The notes below the pieces were generated by a model. The model searched no databases and had not been told where the DNA came from. It saw nothing but the letters and a program-made list of their open reading frames with translations. From Tropicibacter alexandrii (GTDB lineage: Bacteria; Pseudomonadota; Alphaproteobacteria; Rhodobacterales; Rhodobacteraceae), in NCBI RefSeq assembly GCF_003667315.2, contig NZ_RCTZ02000018.1, forward strand, positions 1 through 64,000: 64,000 bases of DNA. The letters run 5' to 3'. A program made the translations under genes and the position numbers. Below are positions 34,503 to 43,232 of the stretch, piece after piece. Numbering within the stretch: the stretch's first letter is position 1; each line of letters starts with the position of its first letter.

Positions 34503-35496
34503 TCTGGCTTTCATCTGGGCCGGGCTGATCGCCTTTGCGGTGTTGGTCTACGTCGTTCTCGACGGGTTCGACCTTGGCATCGGCATCCTGTTTCCCTTCG
34601 CCAAGACCGAAGGCGACCGCGATCTGATGATGAACTCGGTCGCGCCGGTCTGGGATGGCAACGAGACATGGCTGGTACTGGGCGGCGGCGGCCTGTTCGC
34701 GGTGTTCCCGCTGGCCTATGCGGTGGTGATGCCCGCGCTTTACATGCCGATCACGCTGATGCTGCTTGCGCTGGTGTTCCGGGGCGTCTCCTTCGAGTAC
34801 CGCTGGCGCACCAAACGCTGGAAGCGGGTCTGGGATGCGGCGTTCTTCGGCGGATCGTTCCTTGCGGCGCTGTGCCAAGGCATCGCGCTGGGGGCGCTGG
34901 TGCAGGGGATCGAAATCGAGGGCCGCGCCTATGCGGGCGGCTGGTTCGACTGGCTGACCCCGTTCTCGGTGCTGACTGGCGTGGCGGTGGTCGTGGGCTA
35001 TGCCTTGTTGGGCGCCTGCTGGCTGGTGCTCAAGATCGAGGACGCGCTGAACATGCAGATGCGCGGCTATGCACGGCTTCTGGGCATCGCGACATTGGTC
35101 CTGATCGGTCTGGTCAGCCTGCTGACGCCCTTTCAGGACCCGGTCTATTTCCAACGCTGGTTCAGCCTGCCCGGCAGCCTGTGGACGATGATCGTGCCGG
35201 TGGTGATGCTGGCGCTGGTCTGGGTGTTCTTCACGGGACTGGCGCGCGGGTCGGATGTGACGCCGATGCTGGCGGCGCTGGGATTCTTCGTCGTAGGCTT
35301 CATCGGGCTGGGCATCAGCTTCTACCCGATGATGGTGCCACCGTCGCTGACCATATGGCAGGCAGCCGCCCCCGAGAGCAGCCTTGCCTTTGCACTGGTC
35401 GGCGCGGTGATCCTGATCCCGATCATCCTTGCCTACACGGCCTATGCCTACTGGGTGTTCCGGGGCAAGATGGACCCGAACGAGGGCTATCATTGA
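34492..35496 (+). CDS. cydB: cytochrome bd-type ubiquinol oxidase subunit II
   Basis: A 334-aa membrane protein with the typical start FIWAGLIAFAVLVYVVLDGF, then DLGIGILFPF and NSVAPVWDGNETWLVLGGGG. It pairs with CydA. Its start overlaps the end of cydA by 11 bases and its stop overlaps the start of the 33-aa gene. Confidence 0.93.
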   Translation: MALDLAFIWAGLIAFAVLVYVVLDGFDLGIGILFPFAKTEGDRDLMMNSVAPVWDGNETWLVLGGGGLFAVFPLAYAVVMPALYMPITLMLLALVFRGVSFEYRWRTKRWKRVWDAAFFGGSFLAALCQGIALGALVQGIEIEGRAYAGGWFDWLTPFSVLTGVAVVVGYALLGACWLVLKIEDALNMQMRGYARLLGIATLVLIGLVSLLTPFQDPVYFQRWFSLPGSLWTMIVPVVMLALVWVFFTGLARGSDVTPMLAALGFFVVGFIGLGISFYPMMVPPSLTIWQAAAPESSLAFALVGAVILIPIILAYTAYAYWVFRGKMDPNEGYH

Positions 35497-35597
35497 TGCC
35501 CCCGCTGCTGCGCAAATGGGCTTGGTTCATCGGGCTGTGGCTGGCCAGCGTGGTGGTGCTGGGCGTGGTCGCATGGGTGATCCGGCTGGCGATCTAG
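35496..35597 (+). CDS. DUF2474 small membrane subunit of the bd oxidase (CydX-like)
   Basis: A 33-aa peptide, MPPLLRKWAWFIGLWLASVV then a hydrophobic helix ending WVIRLAI. Its ATG overlaps the cydB stop (TGATG). DUF2474 peptides are encoded after cioAB/cydAB in many proteobacteria and resemble the CydX subunit in size and topology. Its last base pairs overlap the convergent gene's stop by 4. Confidence 0.83.
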   Translation: MPPLLRKWAWFIGLWLASVVVLGVVAWVIRLAI

Positions 35598-36475
35598 GGC
35601 GCGATCACCGTGACGCCGGGGATGCGGCTGATCTCGTACATGTCGTCCTCGTAGAGTTCCGACAGCATGTCGACATAGGCCGCATCCCATCCCGGTAGGT
35701 CCAGTTCCTCTTCGATCGCCTCGTCGAGCGCGTATTTGTCGAGGAAGGCCGACATCACGCGGCGCTTCTGCATCTCGTTGATCGTTGGGTTTTCCTTGAG
35801 GAAGGCGCGGAACCGCTTCATCCCCTCGCGCGAGATGATCGAGGCGAAGACATCGAACGCGCCGGTGATCTTGCGGGTGATCTCGATCCCGGCCATTTCG
35901 CGGATGACCTGCCCCCAGATCAGCGGCGTGTCCTCGTTGCACCAGACGGTGATCGGCATCTGCGGCACATCGGCGCGAATGCGTCGGATCAGGTCGGACC
36001 AGCGCAGGTGCATCGGCTCGACCCCGGACAGGAAATCAAGGAAATCCGTATGCGGCGTGGCGGCAAAGGCGGCGGGCAAAAAGCTGGCGGGGTCGCGCAG
36101 CCCCATGAACAGTTCCACATCGTCCTGTGCGAAGATGCGGGCAAAGGTGGCCAGCCGCGCCTCGGCCTTGCGATAGACGCGCCCGCCGGAAAACATCAGC
36201 TTGGGCACGCAAAAGAAATTGTCGTTCGACAGCACAAGCCGGTCGATCTGGGCCGGGTCCTCTGTCAGGATCGCGTCCAGCAGGATCTCGCGTACGTCGG
36301 GCGCGGGTTGCGCCGCGCCGATGCGATTGATCGAGTCGGTCAGAAGCTGGCGATAGGTGCTGGGCCCGGGGACCGAAACGCCGTCATGCCGCCAGGCTTC
36401 GGAATTGCGCAACAGACATTTCAGGATGCGGTCCTCATCCGTGCAGTGAAGACCGGTATGTAGGATGACCTGCAT
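35594..36475 (-). CDS. conserved hypothetical protein (sulfotransferase-like layout)
   Basis: A 293-aa cytoplasmic protein beginning MQVILHTGLHCTDEDRILKC. The start resembles the beta-strand/loop that opens sulfotransferase-like P-loop proteins, but no PAPS-binding GxxRSGTT is present. The rest has VELFMGLRDPASFLPAAFAA and PITVWCNEDTPLIWGQ. It is a Roseobacter-type protein of unknown function. It is convergent with the bd oxidase genes and overlaps them by 4 bases. Confidence 0.65.
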   Translation of the reverse strand: MQVILHTGLHCTDEDRILKCLLRNSEAWRHDGVSVPGPSTYRQLLTDSINRIGAAQPAPDVREILLDAILTEDPAQIDRLVLSNDNFFCVPKLMFSGGRVYRKAEARLATFARIFAQDDVELFMGLRDPASFLPAAFAATPHTDFLDFLSGVEPMHLRWSDLIRRIRADVPQMPITVWCNEDTPLIWGQVIREMAGIEITRKITGAFDVFASIISREGMKRFRAFLKENPTINEMQKRRVMSAFLDKYALDEAIEEELDLPGWDAAYVDMLSELYEDDMYEISRIPGVTVIAP

Positions 36476-36558
36476 GGATCGGGCGTTCCGGGGTTTTTGT
36501 TGGCTCGGGCGCGCACTATAACCGGATTTGAACAAAGGGAAACAGCGGATTGGGCGGC

Positions 36559-38211
36559 ATGGCGCAGGCAGAGACAGGCATGCAGGGACAACACCGGCGC
36601 TGGCCGAGCCGCTGGTCGGTCGGCGCGGTCGTGATCGCGGTGATCGTCGTGGCGCCGATCCTGTCGGTGTTGGGCATCGCCCTGTTCCCGCGCGAGAATA
36701 TCTGGCCCCACCTGATCTCGACCACCCTTCCGCGATATCTCTGGAACACGCTCATCCTGATGTGCGGCGTGGGTCTGTTGTCGGCGATGGTCGGGACCGG
36801 GGCGGCTTGGCTGGTGTCGCGCTACGATTTCCCGGGGCGGCGCGCGCTCGAATGGCTGTTGCTGCTGCCATTGGCGATTCCGGCCTATGTGGGCGCCTAT
36901 GCGCTGGTGGATTTCCTCGAATATGCCGGGCCGGTCCAGACCGCGCTGCGCGGCATCTTCGGCTGGGAAAGCAGCCGCGACTACTGGTTCCCGCAAATCC
37001 GGTCCATGGGCGCGGCGATCCTCGTGCTGGCGGCGGCGATGTTCCCCTATGTCTATCTGCTGACCCGCGCGGCCTTTCGCGAACAATCCGCCGCCTCCGA
37101 AGAGGTCGCCCAGTCGCTGGGCAGCGGCGCCTTTGCCCGGTTCTGGCGTGTCGGCCTGCCGCTGGCCCGCCCCGCCATCGCCGCCGGTGTCGCCATCGTC
37201 ATGATGGAAAGCGTCAACGATTTCGGCACCGTCGATTATTTCGCCGTGCAGACCCTGACGACCGGGATCTTCTCGACCTGGCTCGAGGCGAACAACGCGG
37301 GCGGCGCGGCGCAGATCGCGTCGGTCGTGTTGTTCCTCGTGATCTTCCTCGTGCTGATGGAGAAGGTCTCTCGCCGCAAGATGCGCTTCTTCAACCTGTC
37401 GACCCGCCACCGCCCCGTCCCGCGCAAGCCGCTGAGCGGCCCTGCGGCGTGGCTGGCGACGCTGGCCTGCGCCCTGCCCTTTGCCATGGGCTTCGTCCTG
37501 CCCGCCGGGGTGATCTTTGGCCATGCGGTCGAAAATGCCGAGAACTGGACCGATCCCGAACTGTGGCTGGCCGTGTGGCATACGCTGTCGGTCGGCGGCA
37601 TCGCGGCGGTGATCACGGTGCTGGCGGGCGTGTTCCTTGTCTATGGCGTGCGCCTGTCCGGGCGGCGCTTGCCGCGCCTTTTGCTGCCGGTGACGACCAT
37701 CGGCTACGCGGCGCCGGGCGCGGTGCTGGGCGTCGGCATCCTGATCCCGCTCGCCGCGATCGACAATTTCGTGGCGGACGGGATCTGGGGCCTGACCGGC
37801 TGGGACCCGGGCCTGATCCTGACGGGCACGGCCTTTGCGCTGGTCCTGTCCTATTGCGTGCGCTTCTTCGCCATCGCGCAGGGCGCGGCGGATGCGGCGA
37901 TGGGGCGTGTGTCCCCCAACCTTGCCTCGGCAGCCCGGTCATTGGGCCGCAACCAAGGGCAGGTGCTGGTCGACATCTACTACCCCTTGATGCGCGCCTC
38001 GGTCGCCTCGGCGCTGTTGCTGGTCTTTGTCGACTGCGTCAAGGAACTGCCCGCCACGCTGCTGCTGCGCCCGTTCAACTACGACACGCTGGCGACGCGC
38101 GTGCATGAGCAGGCCTCGCTCGAAGCCCTGGGCGAAGCCGCCCCGGCGGCGATGCTGGTGATCCTCGTGGGGCTATTGGCCGTCGGGTTGCTGGCGCGAG
38201 CAAATCGTTGA
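36559..38211 (+). CDS. iron(III)-type ABC transporter permease (FbpB-like, fused)
   Basis: A 550-aa permease with two homologous halves, each of six predicted membrane helices and an EAA-type loop contacting the ATPase: EEVAQSLGSGAFARFWRVGLP in the first and SAARSLGRNQGQVLVDIYYP in the second. This is the FbpB/AfuB type that carries ferric iron or similar ions from a periplasmic binding protein. Its ATPase and binding protein are not in the window. The ATG at 36559 is chosen over a TTG three codons upstream. Confidence 0.87.
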   Translation: MAQAETGMQGQHRRWPSRWSVGAVVIAVIVVAPILSVLGIALFPRENIWPHLISTTLPRYLWNTLILMCGVGLLSAMVGTGAAWLVSRYDFPGRRALEWLLLLPLAIPAYVGAYALVDFLEYAGPVQTALRGIFGWESSRDYWFPQIRSMGAAILVLAAAMFPYVYLLTRAAFREQSAASEEVAQSLGSGAFARFWRVGLPLARPAIAAGVAIVMMESVNDFGTVDYFAVQTLTTGIFSTWLEANNAGGAAQIASVVLFLVIFLVLMEKVSRRKMRFFNLSTRHRPVPRKPLSGPAAWLATLACALPFAMGFVLPAGVIFGHAVENAENWTDPELWLAVWHTLSVGGIAAVITVLAGVFLVYGVRLSGRRLPRLLLPVTTIGYAAPGAVLGVGILIPLAAIDNFVADGIWGLTGWDPGLILTGTAFALVLSYCVRFFAIAQGAADAAMGRVSPNLASAARSLGRNQGQVLVDIYYPLMRASVASALLLVFVDCVKELPATLLLRPFNYDTLATRVHEQASLEALGEAAPAAMLVILVGLLAVGLLARANR

Positions 38212-38260
38212 GAGTTGGGCCTTGATCAAGCACCGCGAGTCGGCATAAGAGAGCGCGGGC

Positions 38261-38336
38261 GCCCCTATAGCTCAGCTGGTAGAGCAACTGATTTGTAATC
38301 AGTAGGTCCGCGGTTCGAGTCCGTGTGGGGGCACCA
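38261..38336 (+). tRNA. tRNA-Thr (anticodon TGT)
   Basis: A 76-nt gene: acceptor GCCCCTA, D arm GCTCAGCTGGTAGAGC, anticodon arm CTGAT-TTGTAAT-CAG with TGT, T arm with GGTTCGAGTCC, acceptor TGGGGGC, discriminator A and encoded CCA. All stems pair. Its 3' 38 bases are also the end of the serine recombinase gene on the opposite strand, and it is the probable attachment site of the second island. Confidence 0.95.
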
Positions 38337-39876
38337 ATTTGTTTTTTCCCAGCTTAAAGTCCTCTAAGGCTTTGAAAGGAAAGGACAGATCGGGCGTTCG
38401 ATAGCCCGATTCCTTGGAGTACGGAACAGGTCGCTCAAAAGCTAATTTTGCTACAAGCCGCCTTACTCGGTGATCGCCTTTTTTGTATATTTTACAAGGA
38501 TTTGAAAGGAGCGTTAGCGCGAGTTCGATACTTTCGGACTGACTTTGTTCGCGCCCCACCAAAGTCTGCAGCTTGTCGGTGAGAATTGTCCTCTTGCGCT
38601 CCAAGTCGAGCACCCTGCTTTCATAAGTGTCTATAAGCCGAGGCTCTTTGGTTGCAGCGATGCGATCAACAAGAGCATCTACGGCTTGGTCGATTTCACG
38701 CAGACGTTTTTCCGTAGCCTTCTTTGTTCGCTCAACTTCATTTTCTTGATTTGCCACCACATCACTGAGCATGGCGTTAGCAACGCTTAGAGTTTCCGGT
38801 GAGGGCGAGATTTGCATCAACAGATTCGCCATGTCAGCCTCAACAAGCTCTGCCCTGATAGATTTTCCGGAACGGACGCAGCCCTTCGTCTGGCAGCGAT
38901 AGTAGGCGAAACGCTTCGTGCTTCCTCGTGACCATGAGCCCGTCATGGGTTGCTCACAGTCGTTACATGCCACCAAGCCCCTTAGTGGGAAGTCCGGGTG
39001 TTCATCTATGCGTGTGAAGCCTCGCTTCTTTCCATCGAGCTTCTGCTGAATCATTTCAAATTCATCCAATGTGATCAGCGCTGGATGGTGCCCTTTGCGC
39101 AGCGATATCCCCCATTCTTTGTGCTCGAGGTGCCCTGAGTACAGTACTCTCCTCAGAAGGCGATCTACCGTTTCAAAACGTACGCTTTCGCCTTTCAGGT
39201 CTTTGGGAAACTCTGGTTCAGACTCCAAAAAACATTTGACGTCAGCTGGTGTGGCGAAGCGACCTGATGCATAGCCTTTCAACGCGGTCTGCATAATGCT
39301 TGCCAAGGGCTCGTCGCGAACCAACACCTTGCCACCGCCCTTTTGATCCCGAACATATTTGTAACCGATCGCGGCTTTGAACACCCAATATCCGCCCATC
39401 AGCCGTGCGCGCATTTTTTGGTTGGTTTGACGCCCAAGCTGCTCCCTTTCCAGCTGACCTTGGGCAGCCAAAATCGTTTCAAGAAAACGCCCTTCCGGAG
39501 AATCATCAAAGGTATGGTTCAGGCACTTGACCATAGCTCCATGCGACATGAGTGTGTCGCGCAGCGTCAAGTGATGAACGGTATCTCGTGCAAATCTCTT
39601 GAGGTCGTCAAAAATGACGACATACTTGCACTTGGACGACCGACCAACAAATGACAGTAACTCTCTCATGCCTGGTCTCTTCATGAAGTCGCCAGAGCCT
39701 GTCATATCATCTCTGAAGACCTTGGTGACATCCAAGCCGACCGAGTCAGCATATTCTCTGCAACGTTGCTCTTGAGTCGCCAGCCCAGATCCATCTTTTG
39801 TTTGCCTGACGGATGACACACGGCAATAAATCACTGCCCTCAATCCAGTCGATCCTATCGAAGTAACATGACTCAT
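38299..39876 (-). CDS. large serine recombinase / island integrase
   Basis: A 525-aa site-specific recombinase. The N-terminal resolvase domain has VIYCRVSSVRQ with the nucleophile Ser near residue 21, FDDLKRFARD and QGQLEREQLGRQTNQKM; a recombinase domain, a zinc ribbon (CNDCEQPMTG, YYRCQTKGC) and a long coiled coil follow. The last 12 codons, ending VPPHGLEPRTY, lie inside the tRNA-Thr gene on the other strand. GAGGACG precedes the ATG. It is the probable integrase of the second island. Confidence 0.92.
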   Translation of the reverse strand: MSHVTSIGSTGLRAVIYCRVSSVRQTKDGSGLATQEQRCREYADSVGLDVTKVFRDDMTGSGDFMKRPGMRELLSFVGRSSKCKYVVIFDDLKRFARDTVHHLTLRDTLMSHGAMVKCLNHTFDDSPEGRFLETILAAQGQLEREQLGRQTNQKMRARLMGGYWVFKAAIGYKYVRDQKGGGKVLVRDEPLASIMQTALKGYASGRFATPADVKCFLESEPEFPKDLKGESVRFETVDRLLRRVLYSGHLEHKEWGISLRKGHHPALITLDEFEMIQQKLDGKKRGFTRIDEHPDFPLRGLVACNDCEQPMTGSWSRGSTKRFAYYRCQTKGCVRSGKSIRAELVEADMANLLMQISPSPETLSVANAMLSDVVANQENEVERTKKATEKRLREIDQAVDALVDRIAATKEPRLIDTYESRVLDLERKRTILTDKLQTLVGREQSQSESIELALTLLSNPCKIYKKGDHRVRRLVAKLAFERPVPYSKESGYRTPDLSFPFKALEDFKLGKNKLVPPHGLEPRTY

Positions 39877-39952
39877 CTTTTTCGTCCTCTATTCTCTTAT
39901 CCAATACCCGAGCAGTCGGAGCGACCCTTCGGGCAGATCTTGTGCGCTTACG

Positions 39953-40189
39953 TTAGCCCTCGAGATTGGCTTCTTTCAGGACGAAACCCAAATCAATCAT
40001 TGCCATGAGTAAGGCCCAGATTGACCGAACCATTTGCTCTTTTTCGGTCTCACTGAGTTTTGGATTGTCGAACAATCTTTGATACTTTTCGACATCAATA
40101 TGCACGGATTTGTCATCCGCAGCAGAGGATGAAATCGAAGGATCATTGACCACTGAAGTGGGGTTGTGAATGTTAGGTTTTTGCAACAT
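39953..40189 (-). CDS. 78-aa hypothetical protein next to the serine recombinase
   Basis: A small protein starting MLQKPNIHNPTSVVNDPSIS and ending DLGFVLKEANLEG. GAGGAAGC lies 8 nt before the ATG. It is acidic, with a helical C-terminal half (LSETEKEQMVRSIWALLMAM). It sits directly upstream of the recombinase gene on the same strand, the place where a recombination directionality factor is often found; this is only a suggestion. Confidence 0.55.
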   Translation of the reverse strand: MLQKPNIHNPTSVVNDPSISSSAADDKSVHIDVEKYQRLFDNPKLSETEKEQMVRSIWALLMAMIDLGFVLKEANLEG

Positions 40190-40413
40190 AAACAGCTTCC
40201 TCTCCTGAACCGACGGCAATCGGCAGGTTTTGGGGTGAAGGATGACCGGACGATTTGTCCGTTTGCTTGGTGAACAAGGGCAGGCGCCATCCTAATGGCT
40301 GCGCGCCCCGCGTAGCTTTCCTCGTTTGTTTCGTCAAGGATTCTCCTTGGAGACGTCTTCGGGGCGGAGCAACAGGAATGGACGCCCCGGAGAAGGACCC
40401 GGGGCGGTACGTT

Positions 40414-40806
40414 TCAGTGCTGCAGCGCATGCTGTATCGTCGAAATGATGTCTTGGAGTCGTGAAGCGCTCCACCTGACCATCGCATCGAAATCCGCAGG
40501 TCCGTTAGCGACGTCCAAGGGTGCTCGGTTGGGAATCGCATTGACCACTTGCTGGAGTGTTTTGAGCCGGAGGCAAGCTTCGTCCAAGAGGCGGTACAGC
40601 GTGATGGCCGTATTTTGCGGCGACAAGTGCAGCTGCGACAAGATCGAGAGATGGTCCTCAACTCCAGTTTGGCCAATAAGAATAAGTACCCTTTGCAGGG
40701 TGTCGAATTCACTATCGAGGTAGTTGCCAAGACGTTGCAAGGCGACCTCGAGGCTTTCCGTGTAGGACATGGGTATTTCGAAATGGGTCTTTACAAGTGA
40801 GAACAT
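40414..40806 (-). CDS. 130-aa hypothetical protein
   Basis: A helical protein starting MFSLVKTHFEIPMSYTESLE with GGAGACC about 8 nt upstream. It has long amphipathic helices (LEVALQRLGNYLDSEFDTLQ, LYRLLDEACLRLKTLQQVV) and no catalytic motif. It is on the same strand as the recombinase and the 78-aa gene, after a 220-bp gap. Function is unknown. Confidence 0.6.
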   Translation of the reverse strand: MFSLVKTHFEIPMSYTESLEVALQRLGNYLDSEFDTLQRVLILIGQTGVEDHLSILSQLHLSPQNTAITLYRLLDEACLRLKTLQQVVNAIPNRAPLDVANGPADFDAMVRWSASRLQDIISTIQHALQH

Positions 40807-41770
40807 TCGGAGGTCTCCAAGCAGTTGCTCCCGGGGCTTTCATGCCCGAGGCCGCGCCGGGGTGAGAACGGCATTAGTTGCCAATGCGGCCGTCAATATG
40901 TCGGTTTGGAACTCTGCTTGACTGTCGAGTTTGGCACTCTTTGCCAGTTGTCTTGATTTTGAAGTTGGCCATATAAGCTTTCGGCGAAGCAAAAAATCAA
41001 AAAAATGTGCCCTTGCTCTTTCATCTGATCAATGTGGGTAATGATCAATTTTTTGATCTGATGAATGTGGTCTGCGAGCGCGCGTGGAAAAAATCTGAGG
41101 TGTATTCAAGTCTGCATCTACAATTTCTTTGTTGAGCGGTCCTTTCTGCACTGCCGTAGGTGGGTCAAAATCGAGGAAATCGCCGGCCAAAAGTTGAGTG
41201 TATTCAGGCCAAGCTCCATTACTGATTGAACCAAGCGTGGGACTTTCGAGCCCGAAATCAGGATTGGTTACTCGGGAAATCGGCAACAGCTCCACGCAAG
41301 GCGGTGGGTGCAGGATCAACACCAGAGTGCTGACCAATTGAACGGACTGCCCCATGCTGGGGCAGCCCGTTTTCCTGTTCAAAGTCGGGAGATTTGCGGT
41401 AGATTACCAAACTTACATCGAAGCAGGGAAAAAAGCAGAGATGTCTGGCTGTGGGTTGGCAGTGCATTTACAGACATGGGAAAAATTCCTGCTCGGATGT
41501 TGTCCGAGCGTGCAGCAAAGGACGATCAAAAAGACATAATGCCCGAAAATTCCACCGGTGCCGTGGGGATTATCTGTTCGGGCCGACCTACGCGATACTG
41601 GGCGCGAAGAGATGAAAATCTGCGATCAGGAAGACCACCTGATAGGTTCCGACGCTCCCGAGCAAGCGGTTGGCAAGAAAAAGGGGGCCGCCCCCGGCAG
41701 CCCCACGAGGTTTTTCCGAAATTCTGAGACGACGGCCAATTCGCAGCCTCATCGCCACAAAAAACGTGCT
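40807..41770. other. 964-bp region without a convincing gene
   Basis: The open frames here lack ribosome-binding sites and protein-like composition. Two degenerate repeats near 40898 and 40924 share TGTCG-GTTTGG/CACTCT-like strings, and CTGATCAATGTGGGTA / CTGATGAATGTGGTCT repeat near 41026 and 41058. It may be remnant DNA of former insertions; nothing more can be said. Confidence 0.5.
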
Positions 41771-42187
41771 TCAGCCGGCCGCCAGTTGTGCCCTCCGGCG
41801 ATCAAGCGCGGCTTCTGTTTCCAGCGCCCAGTTCACCCAGCTCGCATTCGTGATAAAGCGCCCAAGGCTGCGCTCGATCTCGGACATTTCGCGGCTTTCA
41901 TCCGTGCCGCCCAGCCAGATGAGATCGCCTTCATCGCTGCGCGCGGGGATCGGCGCGCCGCCCAGGCTGGGGAGGTCGCGCAGAACCCGTTGGCGCAGCT
42001 CTTGAGCATGTTCCAGAACGGGTTTTTCGAAGAAGCCTGACGAATGGGCCTCTTTCAGCATCCGATCGAAGCTGGAGCCCAGCGAGACGGTCATGCGTCC
42101 GCGTGCCTCGGAAACAAGATCCCGAAGGTATGACAATTCGCAGCACGCTTTCAGGGCCGCGTCTTCGATGTTGAAACGGTTTTTCAT
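41771..42187 (-). CDS. 138-aa hypothetical protein
   Basis: The protein starts MKNRFNIEDAALKACCELSY, with GGAGAC 7 nt before the ATG. It is helical and charged (RSLGRFITNASWVNWALETE) with no recognised motif. It is 60 bases downstream of the 113-aa gene on the same strand, so the two probably form an operon. Function is unknown. Confidence 0.6.
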   Translation of the reverse strand: MKNRFNIEDAALKACCELSYLRDLVSEARGRMTVSLGSSFDRMLKEAHSSGFFEKPVLEHAQELRQRVLRDLPSLGGAPIPARSDEGDLIWLGGTDESREMSEIERSLGRFITNASWVNWALETEAALDRRRAQLAAG

Positions 42188-42247
42188 TTCAGTCTCCTGA
42201 ACCAGTGTGGTGGGGAATTCCTGGTGCCTTGAACACCGGTGAGATCT

Positions 42248-42589
42248 TCAGGCCAGCAGGATTTCCTGTGCGCGCGCGGCTTGCAGTCCGTCGAGCAAGG
42301 CGCAGATTTCTTCAACGATGGGGCTGGCTGGGTCGATTGCGGCAAAGCATTCCGCCTCGATCCGCTCGTCGTCATGCACGTGGCGGAGGGACAGAAGATC
42401 TTCGAGCGCGTCCAGTTCTCGCTCTTGGCGGCGCGTCGTCATGGGGGAGGCCGTCACGTCATCGAGCAGACGACGAAAGCGCTTTTGCGCCGCTGCGCCG
42501 CCGAGTAAAAGCGTGGCGCAGTCGAGTGCGTTGCAATGTGCGACTATGAATTCCGCAGACGGGGACGGAACGAAAACGTCTTTGGGCAT
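42248..42589 (-). CDS. 113-aa hypothetical protein preceded by a C10 tract
   Basis: The ATG at 42589 (MPKDVFVPSP) has GAGGAG 9 nt upstream. Another in-frame ATG at 42646 has AAGG before it and would add 19 residues; between the two lies a run of ten C on this strand (42612-42621). The protein is helical and acidic (RERELDALEDLLSLRHVHDD), with no family recognised. Confidence 0.6.
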   Translation of the reverse strand: MPKDVFVPSPSAEFIVAHCNALDCATLLLGGAAAQKRFRRLLDDVTASPMTTRRQERELDALEDLLSLRHVHDDERIEAECFAAIDPASPIVEEICALLDGLQAARAQEILLA

Positions 42590-43232
42590 GGCGGCAGACT
42601 CCTCTATTGCCGGGGGGGGGGTGGCCGGCAACTTTCTGACCGACATCAAGACCTTGGCGCGGTGCCCAACAGCGCCTTGGCAACGAAGAGATTGGCTGGT
42701 TTCAGAAAGGACGAAGCGCTTTTCTTAGATTTTTTGGATGTGCAGGATCATCCCTGTGAAACGGAGGCCCTGCTGGCGACGGGGTTGGGCTTCGACATCA
42801 CGCCATGCTCGGTTTGCATCCCGTCGCGCAAGTCCTCGACCAGTGTACGTGGCCTTCATCGCGCTGCTCATGCCATGTTCGCGGCACAGAGCGCCTGACA
42901 GGTGCCCTGCTTGACCGCCTTACCCACCACGTCAACATCCTGGAAATGAACGGCGAAAGCTACCGCCTCAGCCAGAGCCGCGCTCGCCTCGCCACTGCCC
43001 AAAACTGATCCTCAAAGAATTGGCCTGGCGGCCAATGCGCCTTGGAACGCGCCTGCTATATGAGGGCCGCACGCTCCAAGGCGCGCACCCCAAACTGGCC
43101 GGATTTTGCTCCGCCCTAATGGCAGGGTTTTGTTCCGCCGTTGACAAATGAAACCTTCTCCGCAGGCTCGACACTGTCGATCACGTATGAAACCGTCATT
43201 CCAACGAAGCCAAAAATCATCAAGGCCTTACG
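42590..43232. other. 643-bp region upstream of the helicase gene
   Basis: It holds the G10/C10 tract at 42612-42621, no convincing gene, and near 43100-43140 two copies of TTTTGYTCCGCC separated by about 20 bases, a pattern like the ends of some insertion sequences. It probably carries the promoter of the helicase operon. Confidence 0.5.

Noticed and set aside
41029-41467. Minus-strand frames up to 117 codons
   Set aside because: Low-complexity and proline-rich, no start signal, no partner gene.
43100-43140. Two TTTTGYTCCGCC copies as insertion-sequence ends
   Set aside because: Only suggestive; no transposase or matching second end was found.
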